Positions 53,627 to 62,315 of a stretch of DNA of 64,000 bases are shown piece by piece (the first letter of the stretch is position 1; each line of letters begins with the position of its first letter). A program made the position numbers and the translations under genes. Under the pieces are notes generated by a model. It saw only the letters and a list, made by a program, of their open reading frames with translations. It was not told the origin of the DNA and ran no database searches. The stretch is from positions 1 through 64,000 of the forward strand of contig REEW01000050.1 in NCBI GenBank assembly GCA_007694885.1, in the 5' to 3' direction. This DNA is from Wenzhouxiangella sp. (GTDB lineage Bacteria > Pseudomonadota > Gammaproteobacteria > Xanthomonadales > Wenzhouxiangellaceae).

Positions 53627-54364
53627 CTATGTCATGTACATGCCGCCGTTGACGTGCACGGTCTGACCGGTTATGTACTTGCTGTCAGGGCCGGCCAGGA
53701 AGGCCACGCAACCGGCGATGTCATCCGGCTGCCCCAAAGTTCCGAGGGGAATTGTACCCTGTAGGCGCTCGCGCTGCTGTTGGCTGAGGGAACGCGTCAT
53801 GTCGGTGTCGATGAAACCCGGGGCGACCACGTTGACGGTGATGCCGCGGGTGCCGACCTCGTGGGCCAGCGCGCGCGAAAATCCCGCCAGTCCGGCCTTG
53901 GCTGCGGCGTAATTGGTCTGGCCGGGGTTGCCCGCATAGCCAACCACCGAAGAGATGCTGATGATGCGGCCGCGTCTTGCCTTGAGCATGCCTCGCAGGC
54001 AGGCTCTGGCCATTCGCATCGCCCCTTTCAGATTCGCATCGAGCACGGCGTCCCAGTCCTCGTCTTTGAGCCTCATCAGCAGCTGATCACGGGTGATGGC
54101 CGCGTTGTTGACCAGCGTCGTCACCGCGCCGGCGGTCTCGGTTACGCGCTGGATCGCCGAGGCGACCGAGTCCGGATCGGTCACGTCCAGGACCAGGCCG
54201 CGGCCGGTGCCCAGTTCGTCGTCGATCGCGGTGGCGCCGGCCGGGCTTGTCGCCGTCCCGAAGACTCGGGCACCCTGCGCCCCCAGCCGCCGGGCCACGG
54301 CTTGACCGATACCGCGAGAAGCTCCGGTGACCAGTGCGATTTCGCCCTCCAGCGGTTTGTTCAT
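53627..54364 (-). CDS. fabG: 3-oxoacyl-[ACP] reductase
   Basis: The 245-residue short-chain dehydrogenase reduces 3-oxoacyl-ACP with NADPH. It has the cofactor motif TGASRGIG, NNAA, and the Ser-Tyr-Lys active site (ISISSVVG, YAAAKAG). ATG at 54364 (MNKPLEGEIAL) matches the family N-terminus; another ATG at 54388 would add eight residues. It follows fabD closely. Confidence 0.95.
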   Translation of the reverse strand: MNKPLEGEIALVTGASRGIGQAVARRLGAQGARVFGTATSPAGATAIDDELGTGRGLVLDVTDPDSVASAIQRVTETAGAVTTLVNNAAITRDQLLMRLKDEDWDAVLDANLKGAMRMARACLRGMLKARRGRIISISSVVGYAGNPGQTNYAAAKAGLAGFSRALAHEVGTRGITVNVVAPGFIDTDMTRSLSQQQRERLQGTIPLGTLGQPDDIAGCVAFLAGPDSKYITGQTVHVNGGMYMT

Positions 54365-54391
54365 GGTGTGCGTGTCGTCTTGTTGCATGAA

Positions 54392-55333
54392 TCAGTCCAT
54401 CGCTTTTCGGAGTTTCTCCAGCCCGGCCTCGGAGTCCATGGCAAACCACTGCGCCGACTTGTCGATGCGTCGCCCGAGACCACTCAAGACCCGTCCCGGC
54501 CCGCATTCTGCCAGCATGTTGGCACCCATGCCGACCATTTCGCGCACCGTTGCCGTCCACCGAACCGGTGCCGAGAGTTGCTCGACCAGCGCCCGACGGA
54601 TGGCATCGACGTCGTTGCGGGCGCAAACGTCCACGTTGTGCAACACGGGAACCGAAGGGGCTGCCAGCGCCACGTCATCCAACAGTGCGGCGAACTCCTG
54701 CGCGGCCGGACGCATCAGAGCGCAGTGGGAAGGCACGCTGACCGGAAGCTTCATCGCTCGCCGGGCTCCGGCATCCAGACAGGCCTGCATGGCGCGCTCC
54801 ACGGCAGCTGCCTCGCCGGCAATGACCAGCTGTCCCGGCGAGTTATGGTTGGCTGCCGACACGACCTGCTTTTCGGCCACCTCGCGGCAAATGGCTTCCA
54901 CGGTTTCGTCGTCCAGACCGAGAATCGCGGCCATCGCGCCCGCGCCGGCCGGCACGGCCTGCTGCATCAGGCGCGCCCGCTCGGCGACCAGACGAACCGC
55001 ATCGACGTAGCCCAGGGCGTTGGCGGCCACCAGGGCGGAGTATTCACCGAGGCTGTGCCCGGCCATCACCGCGGGCCGCTGTTCGGACAGTTGCGTCCAT
55101 ACCCGCCAAACGGCAACCCCGGCGGCGAGCATGAGCGGCTGGGTGATCTCGGTCTGGGCCAGTGCTTCGGGTGAACCCTCGCGACTCAGCCTCCAGAGAT
55201 CATGGCCGACTACGTCGCTGGCCTCTTCGAAGGTCGCGATGACTTGCCGATGCGCCGCCCCGAGCTCGGCCAGCATGGCCTGCGACTGCGAGCCCTGCCC
55301 GGGAAACACGAACGCTAATTCTTTGTTGATCAT
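54392..55333 (-). CDS. fabD: Malonyl-CoA:ACP transacylase
   Basis: The 313-residue enzyme moves malonyl groups to ACP. It has FVFPGQGSQ at the start, the nucleophile Ser94 in AGHSLGEYSAL, the malonyl-selective arginine region in ERARLMQQAV, and the catalytic histidine in SVPSHCALM. The ATG lacks a clear ribosome-binding site and follows an AT-rich 31-base gap after fabH. Confidence 0.96.
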   Translation of the reverse strand: MINKELAFVFPGQGSQSQAMLAELGAAHRQVIATFEEASDVVGHDLWRLSREGSPEALAQTEITQPLMLAAGVAVWRVWTQLSEQRPAVMAGHSLGEYSALVAANALGYVDAVRLVAERARLMQQAVPAGAGAMAAILGLDDETVEAICREVAEKQVVSAANHNSPGQLVIAGEAAAVERAMQACLDAGARRAMKLPVSVPSHCALMRPAAQEFAALLDDVALAAPSVPVLHNVDVCARNDVDAIRRALVEQLSAPVRWTATVREMVGMGANMLAECGPGRVLSGLGRRIDKSAQWFAMDSEAGLEKLRKAMD

Positions 55334-55364
55334 ATATGGTATATCAGCACGTTAAATAGCTTAC
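55334..55364. other. AT-rich fabH-fabD intergenic segment
   Basis: This short gap is much richer in A and T than its surroundings. Read on the minus strand it contains TGATATACC, an extended -10-like sequence, but it lies only four bases before the fabD ATG, and a -35 is unclear. It may be an internal promoter or unstructured initiation region. Confidence 0.3.
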
Positions 55365-56330
55365 TTAATACACAATCAAGGCTGATCCCCAGGTAAATCC
55401 GCCGCCGAAGGCCTCCAGCAAGAGCTTGTCACCGCGCTGGATTCGACCGCTGCGCACGGCTTCGTCGAGGGCGAGCGGCACGGAGGCGGCCGAGGTGTTG
55501 CCGTGGCGGTCGACGGTGACGATGACCTGGTCCATCGACATCTGCAGCTTTTTTGCCGTCGCCTTGATGATGCGCAGGTTGGCCTGGTGCGGAATCAGCC
55601 AGTCCAGATCGGTTTTTTCAAGCTGATTGGCTTCCAGGGTTTCGTCAACGATTCGGCCCAGGGTATTGACGGCGACCTTGAAGACTTCGTTGCCGCTCAT
55701 GTGCACGGTCACGCCGCCGCGCGGCTCGGGCAGGAATCCGCGCGATACGCCGACGTCCACCTTGAGCAGATCGCTGTAGCCTCCGTTGGCGTGGATGTGC
55801 GTCGACAGGATTCCCGGCTCGGGATCAGCCGCCAGTACGGCCGCGCCGGCACCGTCTCCGAACAGGACGCAGGTCGAGCGGTCCGACCAGTCCAGCATGC
55901 GCGTCAGGGTTTCGGCTCCCACCACCAGCACGCGTTGGGCGGTTCCTGCGCGAATGAACTGATCGGCCACGGACAGGCCGTAGACGAAGCCGGTGCAGGC
56001 GGCGTTGATGTCGAATGCGCCGCATTCGCCCATGCCGAGGCGGCGCTGGAGAAGGCAGGCCGTGGACGGGAAGATCACATCGGGCGTTGTCGTGCCGACG
56101 ATCAGCAGGTCGATGTCGCCAGGCTCCAGGCCGGCGGCCTCGAGTGCCGCGCGCGCTGCCTGCTCGGCAAGGTCGCAGGTGGTCTGGCCATCGGCGGCGA
56201 TGCGCCGCTCGGAAATCCCGGTGCGGTCGCGTATCCACTGGTCCGTGGTGTCGACCAGGTGTTCCAGGTCCTTGTTGGTCAGAACTTTTTCGGGCAGATA
56301 GCTGCCCGTGCCGATGATTCGTGAGTACAT
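55365..56330 (-). CDS. fabH: 3-oxoacyl-[ACP] synthase III
   Basis: The 321-residue enzyme starts fatty-acid synthesis by joining acetyl-CoA and malonyl-ACP. Its triad is Cys112 in [12 protein letters not shown], the His in IPHQANLRI and the Asn in [13 protein letters not shown] at 56330 was preferred to GTG at 56333 because GGGAG is well spaced for it. It follows plsX by 38 bases. Confidence 0.96.
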   Translation of the reverse strand: MYSRIIGTGSYLPEKVLTNKDLEHLVDTTDQWIRDRTGISERRIAADGQTTCDLAEQAARAALEAAGLEPGDIDLLIVGTTTPDVIFPSTACLLQRRLGMGECGAFDINAACTGFVYGLSVADQFIRAGTAQRVLVVGAETLTRMLDWSDRSTCVLFGDGAGAAVLAADPEPGILSTHIHANGGYSDLLKVDVGVSRGFLPEPRGGVTVHMSGNEVFKVAVNTLGRIVDETLEANQLEKTDLDWLIPHQANLRIIKATAKKLQMSMDQVIVTVDRHGNTSAASVPLALDEAVRSGRIQRGDKLLLEAFGGGFTWGSALIVY

Positions 56331-56368
56331 CACTTGCTCCCTTCGCGGCGGCCTGGTCGCATGCCCGG

Positions 56369-57373
56369 CTAGTCCTGGGCCCAGAGTTGCTTTTCGAGGG
56401 CGGCGACCAGCCCGCGCCGAGCCTCCAGAGCGGCCAGACCGACGGCGTTGGCCAGGCCGCTGGCGCTTGCGCCGCCGTGACTTTTGATCACGGTTCCCCT
56501 GACGCCCAGCATTGGAGCTCCATTATGCCGGGCCGGATCGAGGCTGTCATGCAGGCGGCGCAATCGCGGTCTGGCCATCAGCCCGCACAGGCTGCCTGCA
56601 AAGGCGCTCTTGAGTTCGGCAAACATCAAGTGAACCGCGCCTTCGGCGCTTTTCAGCAAGACGTTCCCGGAAAAGCCGTCGCAGACCACCAGGTCGACGG
56701 CGCCGGCGAACACCTGGTCGGCTTCGACGAAGCCGCGATAGTCCAGCCCGTCGATCGCTTCGATCAGCCTGCCGGCCTCGCGCACGCGATCCGGGCCCTT
56801 GCCCGGTTCGGTTCCGATATTGAGCAATCCGATCGCCGGGGCACGATCATTCAGCGCCGTGACCGCGACATGTCCGAGTCGGGCAAACTCGCACAATCGC
56901 CGCGCGTCAACCTCGAGATTGGCGCCGAGATCGAGCATCCAACAGGTGCCGGACGCCGTTGGCAACGCAGCCATGAGCGCCGGCCGCTCGATACCCGGCA
57001 GCATGCCCAGAAAATGCCGCGCCAGGACCATCAGGGCTCCGGTGCTGCCGGCGCTGACCGCCGCCTCCGCCAAGCCGTCGGAAATCAGGCTCAGACAGAC
57101 ACCCATGGAGCTGTCCGTGCCGCGCCGCAAGGCGATCGCCGGACCGGCGTCTGCCGGCAGCGTACTGCCGGCTGCAACCACCTCAACCCGGTTTCTGACG
57201 GATTCGGGCCAGGAAGCCAGGGCTTCGAGCAGCCGATCGGAGTCCCCTACCAGCAACAGCCGCAGCTGCTGATCCCTGGCCAGGGCCAGACGGGACGCTT
57301 CCATGCAGAGCCGACTGCCGCCGTCGCCGCTCATGGCATCGACGGCAATTCGAACGATATCGCTCTGGTTCAA
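56369..57373 (-). CDS. plsX: Phosphate acyltransferase PlsX
   Basis: The 334-residue enzyme converts acyl-ACP to acyl-phosphate for phospholipid synthesis. The family N-terminus [14 protein letters not shown] is present, with [12 protein letters not shown] and [15 protein letters not shown]. The start is inferred to be a TTG at 57373, 19 bases after the rpmF stop, since no ATG or GTG precedes the conserved segment. It sits between rpmF and fabH as in E. coli. Confidence 0.92.
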   Translation of the reverse strand: MNQSDIVRIAVDAMSGDGGSRLCMEASRLALARDQQLRLLLVGDSDRLLEALASWPESVRNRVEVVAAGSTLPADAGPAIALRRGTDSSMGVCLSLISDGLAEAAVSAGSTGALMVLARHFLGMLPGIERPALMAALPTASGTCWMLDLGANLEVDARRLCEFARLGHVAVTALNDRAPAIGLLNIGTEPGKGPDRVREAGRLIEAIDGLDYRGFVEADQVFAGAVDLVVCDGFSGNVLLKSAEGAVHLMFAELKSAFAGSLCGLMARPRLRRLHDSLDPARHNGAPMLGVRGTVIKSHGGASASGLANAVGLAALEARRGLVAALEKQLWAQD

Positions 57374-57392
57374 GGCCGCGCCAGCCGGCGGC

Positions 57393-57596
57393 TCAGGAGT
57401 CGTCGTCGTCTTCGTCGATCTCCGGTGCCACCTCGATGACCTGGCGGCCCCGATAGAAGCCCTCGGCGGAGACGTGATGCCGGCGATGCGTTTCGCCCGT
57501 GCTCGCTTCTTCCGAAAGAGTCGGAGCGCTCAGACGATCGTGCGAGCGGCGCATGCCTCGCTTGGATGGTGTTTTTCGGCTTTTCTGGACAGCCAT
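57393..57596 (-). CDS. rpmF: 50S ribosomal protein L32
   Basis: The 67-residue protein begins [20 protein letters not shown], matching L32, and ends in a very acidic tail (EIDEDDDDS). It lacks the zinc-binding cysteine pairs found in some L32 forms, so it is the zinc-independent type. AGGAG lies 12 bases before the ATG. The pair yceD-rpmF heads the fatty-acid operon in most gammaproteobacteria. Confidence 0.95.
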   Translation of the reverse strand: MAVQKSRKTPSKRGMRRSHDRLSAPTLSEEASTGETHRRHHVSAEGFYRGRQVIEVAPEIDEDDDDS

Positions 57597-57617
57597 TGCT
57601 GTGTACTCCTGCTCGAT

Positions 57618-58130
57618 CTAGTCCTTGTCTGCCTTGCCGGCCAGTCGGGCCAGGTCGGCGAACGGTCGATGTGTCTCGGTCGGCGCAGATCGCTTGCGAT
57701 CCACGACCGGTTCCGAGTCCGGCGCTCTGGGTACCAGCGGCAGACCCAGCAGCAATTCTTCTGCGATCAAATCTTCCAGCCGGATCCTGGGTTCCTCCAG
57801 GATCAGCGGCTCGTAGTCTTCCGGCAACGCTTCAGCCGCTCGGGCATTGTCAACCACGCCGATGACCGATGCACTGTCGATGGGCTGCATGTAGCGTTTC
57901 AAGGTACGCTGGCAGACCATGGGCACGTGGCCGTGGACCCGCACCCGGGCCCGCACCTCGCGCTGGTCGTCGAGGCTGAAATCGACCTCGAATCCGATTT
58001 CAGCGCCCTCGGCCTGGTCGATCAGGTCCAGTACCCGGGTCAGCCGCGACAGCAGCACGCTGCCGCTGAACTCGCGTCGGGCCTGGGCCGCCTTGTGCGG
58101 ATTGATCCAGTCTGGATAGTCACGCGACAT
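57618..58130 (-). CDS. yceD: YceD family (DUF177) 23S rRNA accumulation protein
   Basis: The 170-residue protein matches the YceD/DUF177 family by position and pattern, with the segment VPMVCQRTLKRYMQPI and the acidic PLILEEPRIRLEDLIAEELLLGLPLVP. In E. coli YceD promotes 23S rRNA accumulation. It is first in the long minus-strand operon and precedes rpmF by 21 bases. No clear ribosome-binding site precedes the ATG, and a promoter lies unusually near. Confidence 0.92.
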   Translation of the reverse strand: MSRDYPDWINPHKAAQARREFSGSVLLSRLTRVLDLIDQAEGAEIGFEVDFSLDDQREVRARVRVHGHVPMVCQRTLKRYMQPIDSASVIGVVDNARAAEALPEDYEPLILEEPRIRLEDLIAEELLLGLPLVPRAPDSEPVVDRKRSAPTETHRPFADLARLAGKADKD

Positions 58131-58139
58131 AAGCCCGCC

Positions 58140-58169
58140 AGTATATCATTTGAGACTTGCAATCCACAA
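58140..58169 (-). promoter_or_regulatory. Candidate extended -10 promoter for the yceD-fab operon
   Basis: On the minus strand a TTGTGG hexamer (complement of 58164-58169) and TATACT (complement of 58140-58145) lie 18 bases apart, and TGA before the latter makes an extended -10. Transcription would start near 58133, only a few bases before the yceD ATG at 58130, so the transcript may be nearly leaderless. Confidence 0.5.
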
Positions 58170-58188
58170 CAGCCAACGGGCTACTCCC

Positions 58189-58770
58189 ATGACTGACCTG
58201 CCTGCCCTGATTCTTGCCTCCAGTTCCCGCTATCGCCGGCAACTGCTCGAGCGTCTGAACCTGCCGTTCACCGCCATTGCGCCGGAGGTCGATGAGTCGG
58301 CCACAGCCGACGAGACCGGTGGCGAGCTGGCGATGCGCCTGGCCGAACTGAAGGCGTCCACGGTCGCGGCCGCGCATCCGTCGGCCCTGGTGATCGGCTC
58401 CGACCAGGTGGCCGAGTGCGGGCAGCGATTGCTGGGAAAGCCCGGCAGCAGCGCTCGGGCGCTGGCCCAGCTGGAGTCCATGCAAGGTCGAATCGTCGTG
58501 TTCCATACCGCGGTCGCGGTTGCGCTCGGATCCCGGGTGTTCGGGGAGCTGGTTCCAACGGCGGTCAGGATGAGAAACCTCAACCGCGACACGCTCAGGC
58601 GTTACGTTGACGCCGACGACCCGATCGACTGCGCCGGTGCGTTCAAGAGCGAAAGCATGGGGGTTGTCCTGGCCGAATACATGCGCAGCGATGACCCGAC
58701 CGCCCTGGTTGGCTTGCCGTTGATCGCAACCCTGCGCCTGCTGGGAAAGTTCGGGCTGGAGCTGCCCTGA
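58189..58770 (+). CDS. Maf-like nucleoside triphosphate pyrophosphatase (YceF/m7GTP type)
   Basis: The 193-residue protein has the Maf motifs ILASSSRYRRQLLERL at the start, EVDESA, and GSDQVAECGQRLLGKPGS. The MGVVLAEYMRSDDPTALVGLP region resembles the YceF subgroup that hydrolyses 7-methyl-GTP. Such enzymes remove modified nucleotides. The gene is divergent from yceD with 58 bases between starts, the same arrangement as yceF/yceD in E. coli. ATG at 58189 was chosen because the conserved N-terminus begins there. Confidence 0.92.
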   Translation: MTDLPALILASSSRYRRQLLERLNLPFTAIAPEVDESATADETGGELAMRLAELKASTVAAAHPSALVIGSDQVAECGQRLLGKPGSSARALAQLESMQGRIVVFHTAVAVALGSRVFGELVPTAVRMRNLNRDTLRRYVDADDPIDCAGAFKSESMGVVLAEYMRSDDPTALVGLPLIATLRLLGKFGLELP

Positions 58771-58856
58771 CAGCGTGATCCGGGAAAGCCTGCAACGGCC
58801 GTAGAGCGGGCGGCAGGTGCTAAACTGAGGGCATTACGCCACCGACATGGGAATCA

Positions 58857-60881
58857 ATGCGCATGGCCGTCTCAGCATCCGAATCACAGGAATTCAAACA
58901 CTGGAAGATCGAACACGATCAGGACGGGATCGCCTGGCTGTGCATCGATCACGGCACGGAGAAAGTCAACACCTTGGGGTCCGAGATTCTGGCCGAACTG
59001 GAAACCATCGTTGCCGGACTGGAGGGCAGCAAGCCGACCGGGCTGGTCCTGATGTCGGGCAAGCCCAAAAGCTTCATCGTCGGGGCGGACGTGCGCGAAT
59101 TCGATGCCACCAGCGACATCAACGTGCTGGAGGAAAACGTGCGCAAGGTCCACGGCCTGTTTCAGCGCATCGAAGACCTGCCCTTCCCCACCGCGGTCGC
59201 TTTCGAGGGGTATTGCCTGGGCGGCGGGCTGGAGCTGGCCCTGTGTTTTGACTGGCGGATCGCCCTGGATGCAGACCACACCCGGATCGGTTTCCCCGAG
59301 GTGAACCTGGGCATTTACCCCGGTTTCGGCGGCTCGGGGCGGTCGATCTCGGCCATCGGCCCGGTCAAGGCCATGCAGATCATGCTGACCGGGCGCATGC
59401 TGCGGGCCCGGGCTGCCCGCGGCATGGGGCTGGTCGATCAGGTCGTCGACATCCACGGCTCGCTGCGCTGGGCAGCCCGCAACGCGATCCTGCGCAAAAA
59501 GCGCCACAAGCGTCCCGGCATCTTCACCCGAATGACCGCGGCCGGGCCGATTCGCGGCATCCTGGCAAGGCAAATGCGCAAGCAGACGGCCAGCAAGGCA
59601 CGGCGCGAGCACTATCCGGCCCCGTTTGAACTGATCGACGCCTTCGAGGCGGCGGGAAACTCCCAGGCCGGCATGATTCGGCTGGAAGCGGAAAAAGTGC
59701 CGCGGCTGCTGGCAGGCGAAACCTCGCGCAATCTGCGCCGGGTTTTTCGATTGATGGAGCAGCTCAAGGCCCAGGGCAAACGGTCCTCGTTCCGGGCCCG
59801 CAGAGTCCACGTCATCGGCGCCGGCGTCATGGGCGGCGATATCGCGGCCTGGTGCGCAACCCGGGGCCTGGAAGTCACGCTTCAGGACCGGGAACTGAAG
59901 TACATCAAGCCGGCCCTGAAGCGGGCCGAATCGCTGTTCAAGCGCAAGCTAAAGACCGCCCAGGCGGTTGCCGCGGCGCGCCAGCGCCTGAGTGCCGACG
60001 TGGAAGGCAATGGCGTGGCCCGTGCCGACGTGGTCATCGAGGCGATCTTTGAAGACCGGGACGCCAAGCGCGCTCTGTTTGCCGATCTCAAGGGCAAGCT
60101 GGCCGATCACGCCCTGGTTGCCACCAACACCTCGGCGATCCCGCTGGCTGAGCTGTCCGACGTTCTGGATGACCCGTCGCGCATGATCGGTCTGCATTTT
60201 TTCAACCCGGTTGCCAAAATGCCGCTGGTCGAAGTCGTCCACGACGCCAAAAGCGATCCGCAGCGGGTGGCGGACGGATCGAGTTTCGCCACCCAGATCG
60301 GAAAGTACGCGCTGCCGGTGACTTCGACCCCGGGATTCCTGGTCAACCGGGTGTTGGCACCCTACATGCGCAACGCCATGAAAATACATCGCGAGGGCAT
60401 TCCCAAGGAAGCGCTGGACAAGGCGGCCGAACAATTCGGAATGCCGATGGGGCCGGTGGAGCTGGCCGATACCGTCGGTCTGGACGTGGGCCTGGGGGTC
60501 ATCGATACCCTGATGGGAGATCAAGCCGGCGAAGATCGAAAGGTGCTGGAAGAAATGGTCAAGGAAGGCAAGCTCGGCAAGAAATCCGGCGAGGGCTTTT
60601 ACCAGTGGAAGAAAGGCAAGCCGCAGCGCGAAGCCAAGGCCCATGAAGGATATGATCTTGACCACCTCGCCCGCCAACTGATGGCGCCGTACTTCGAGGA
60701 GTGCCAGGCCTGCCTGAAAGACGAGGTCGTGGAAAGCGCGGACCTGCTCGATGCCGGAATGATCTTCGGCACCGGATTCGCTCCCTTCCGCGGCGGCCCG
60801 CTGCATTACCTCGACCAGCTCGAAGACCGCGAGCCCCAGTCTGGGCAAACACCCGAAACATCTGAAGGGGAGGCATCCTGA
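58857..60881 (+). CDS. Fatty-acid oxidation complex alpha subunit, FadJ/FadB-like
   Basis: The 674-residue protein joins enoyl-CoA hydratase and 3-hydroxyacyl-CoA dehydrogenase. The hydratase domain (about 20-210) has both catalytic glutamates (GGGLELAL and GFPEVNLG). The dehydrogenase domain (about 315-620) has the NAD-binding GAGVMGGDIA, LHFFNPVAKMPLVE and STPGFLVNRVLAPYM. It is shorter than FadB (about 730) and has FadJ-like order. It starts at 58857 or 58863 and ends one base into the thiolase start. Together with FadD and the thiolase it degrades fatty acids. Confidence 0.93.
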   Translation: MRMAVSASESQEFKHWKIEHDQDGIAWLCIDHGTEKVNTLGSEILAELETIVAGLEGSKPTGLVLMSGKPKSFIVGADVREFDATSDINVLEENVRKVHGLFQRIEDLPFPTAVAFEGYCLGGGLELALCFDWRIALDADHTRIGFPEVNLGIYPGFGGSGRSISAIGPVKAMQIMLTGRMLRARAARGMGLVDQVVDIHGSLRWAARNAILRKKRHKRPGIFTRMTAAGPIRGILARQMRKQTASKARREHYPAPFELIDAFEAAGNSQAGMIRLEAEKVPRLLAGETSRNLRRVFRLMEQLKAQGKRSSFRARRVHVIGAGVMGGDIAAWCATRGLEVTLQDRELKYIKPALKRAESLFKRKLKTAQAVAAARQRLSADVEGNGVARADVVIEAIFEDRDAKRALFADLKGKLADHALVATNTSAIPLAELSDVLDDPSRMIGLHFFNPVAKMPLVEVVHDAKSDPQRVADGSSFATQIGKYALPVTSTPGFLVNRVLAPYMRNAMKIHREGIPKEALDKAAEQFGMPMGPVELADTVGLDVGLGVIDTLMGDQAGEDRKVLEEMVKEGKLGKKSGEGFYQWKKGKPQREAKAHEGYDLDHLARQLMAPYFEECQACLKDEVVESADLLDAGMIFGTGFAPFRGGPLHYLDQLEDREPQSGQTPETSEGEAS

Positions 60882-62308
60882 TGTCGACCAGTGCGTTGCG
60901 CAAAATCGTCGTCGTCGGCGGCACACGTATTCCTTTCTGTCGCTCGAATACCCTGTATTCCGAACAGACCAACCAGAACATGCTCACCGGCGCCATCCAG
61001 GGGCTGGTCGATCGCTACCAACTCCAGGGCAAGCAACTCGACCAGGTCATCGCCGGCGCGGTGACGACGCACTCCAAGGACTGGAACCTGGCCCGTGAAG
61101 CGGTGCTGTCGACGTCGCTCTCACCGTTGACTCCGGCGGTGACCATGCAACAGGCCTGTGGAACCAGTTTGCAGGCGGCCCTGCTGGCCGGAGCCCAGAT
61201 CGCTGCCGGACACATTGAGTGCGCGATCGTGGCCGGCACCGATACCACCAGTGACGTTCCGGTGGTGTTTCAGCGCCGCTTCGCCCAGCGGATGGTCGAG
61301 CTCAGCCGGGCCCGATCCCTGGGACAGAAACTATCGGCCCTGAAGGGATTCGGTTTCGGCGAACTCGCTCCCCAACCCCCGCGCAACGCAGAGCCGCGAA
61401 CCGGCCTGTCCATGGGCCAGCACTGCGAGCGCATGGCCAGAGAATGGCAAATCAGCCGCTCCGACCAGGACGAGCTCACCCTGGAAAGCCACCGCAAGGC
61501 GGCTTCCGCGTGGGATTCGGGCTTTTTCGATGACCTGGTCGTCAGCCACGGCGGTGTGGTTCGCGACAACATCGTGCGACCGGACACCAGTCTGGCCAAG
61601 CTGGCGTCGCTGAAGCCGGCCTTCGACCGCAAGCATGGAACCCTCACGGCCGGCAACAGCACGACCTTGAGCGATGGTGCGGCCGCAGTCCTGATCTGCT
61701 CCGAAGACTGGGCCCGGGCCAACGATCTGCCGATCACCGCCTACCTGAGCCATGGCCGCAGTGCCGCGGTCGATTACGTCAACCGCGACGAGGGGCTGTT
61801 GATGGCCCCGACCGTGGCCGTGGCCGAGATGCTGAAGCGCGCGGAACTGGGCCTTGAGACATTCGACTTCTTCGAGATCCATGAAGCCTTTGCCGCCCAG
61901 GTCCTGTGCACGCTCAAAGCCTGGGAGTCGAAAGAATACTGCTCCGATCGCCTCGGCCTGGACAAGCCGCTCGGCCGGGTGGATCGCAGCCGCATGAACG
62001 TGCGCGGCGGCTCGGTCGCCATCGGCCACCCGTTTGCCGCCACCGGCGCTCGAATCCTCTCGACCCTGGCTGCGATCCTGGAACAGGCCGGCTCGGGGCG
62101 TGGGCTGATCTCGGTGTGCACGGCCGGCGGCATGGGCGTTGCCGCGATTCTTGAACGGCCCAGCGCGACGCCGAACGGCGGTGGCAAGACGCAAGCCTCG
62201 GAAGCAAAAACGGCTTCCAGTGAAGCTGCCGCATCCAAACAGAAACGAGCCGGGAAGAAGAAAACCGCCAAAACGGCCGACCCGGCCGAAGGCGCTGAGC
62301 CTGAATGA
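60881..62308 (+). CDS. Acetyl-CoA C-acyltransferase (3-ketoacyl-CoA thiolase), FadI-like
   Basis: The 475-residue thiolase cleaves 3-ketoacyl-CoA in the last step of beta-oxidation. Catalytic residues are Cys93 in MQQACGTSLQ, the His in NEG-like GHPFAATGAR and the Cys in CTAGGMG. HEAFAAQVL is also typical. The enzyme should end near residue 428; about 47 extra residues rich in Ala, Lys, Ser and Thr follow (KQKRAGKKKTAK), an unusual low-complexity tail. Its start overlaps the alpha-subunit stop by one base (TGATG). Confidence 0.92.
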   Translation: MSTSALRKIVVVGGTRIPFCRSNTLYSEQTNQNMLTGAIQGLVDRYQLQGKQLDQVIAGAVTTHSKDWNLAREAVLSTSLSPLTPAVTMQQACGTSLQAALLAGAQIAAGHIECAIVAGTDTTSDVPVVFQRRFAQRMVELSRARSLGQKLSALKGFGFGELAPQPPRNAEPRTGLSMGQHCERMAREWQISRSDQDELTLESHRKAASAWDSGFFDDLVVSHGGVVRDNIVRPDTSLAKLASLKPAFDRKHGTLTAGNSTTLSDGAAAVLICSEDWARANDLPITAYLSHGRSAAVDYVNRDEGLLMAPTVAVAEMLKRAELGLETFDFFEIHEAFAAQVLCTLKAWESKEYCSDRLGLDKPLGRVDRSRMNVRGGSVAIGHPFAATGARILSTLAAILEQAGSGRGLISVCTAGGMGVAAILERPSATPNGGGKTQASEAKTASSEAAASKQKRAGKKKTAKTADPAEGAEPE

Positions 62309-62315
62309 CGAAAGG

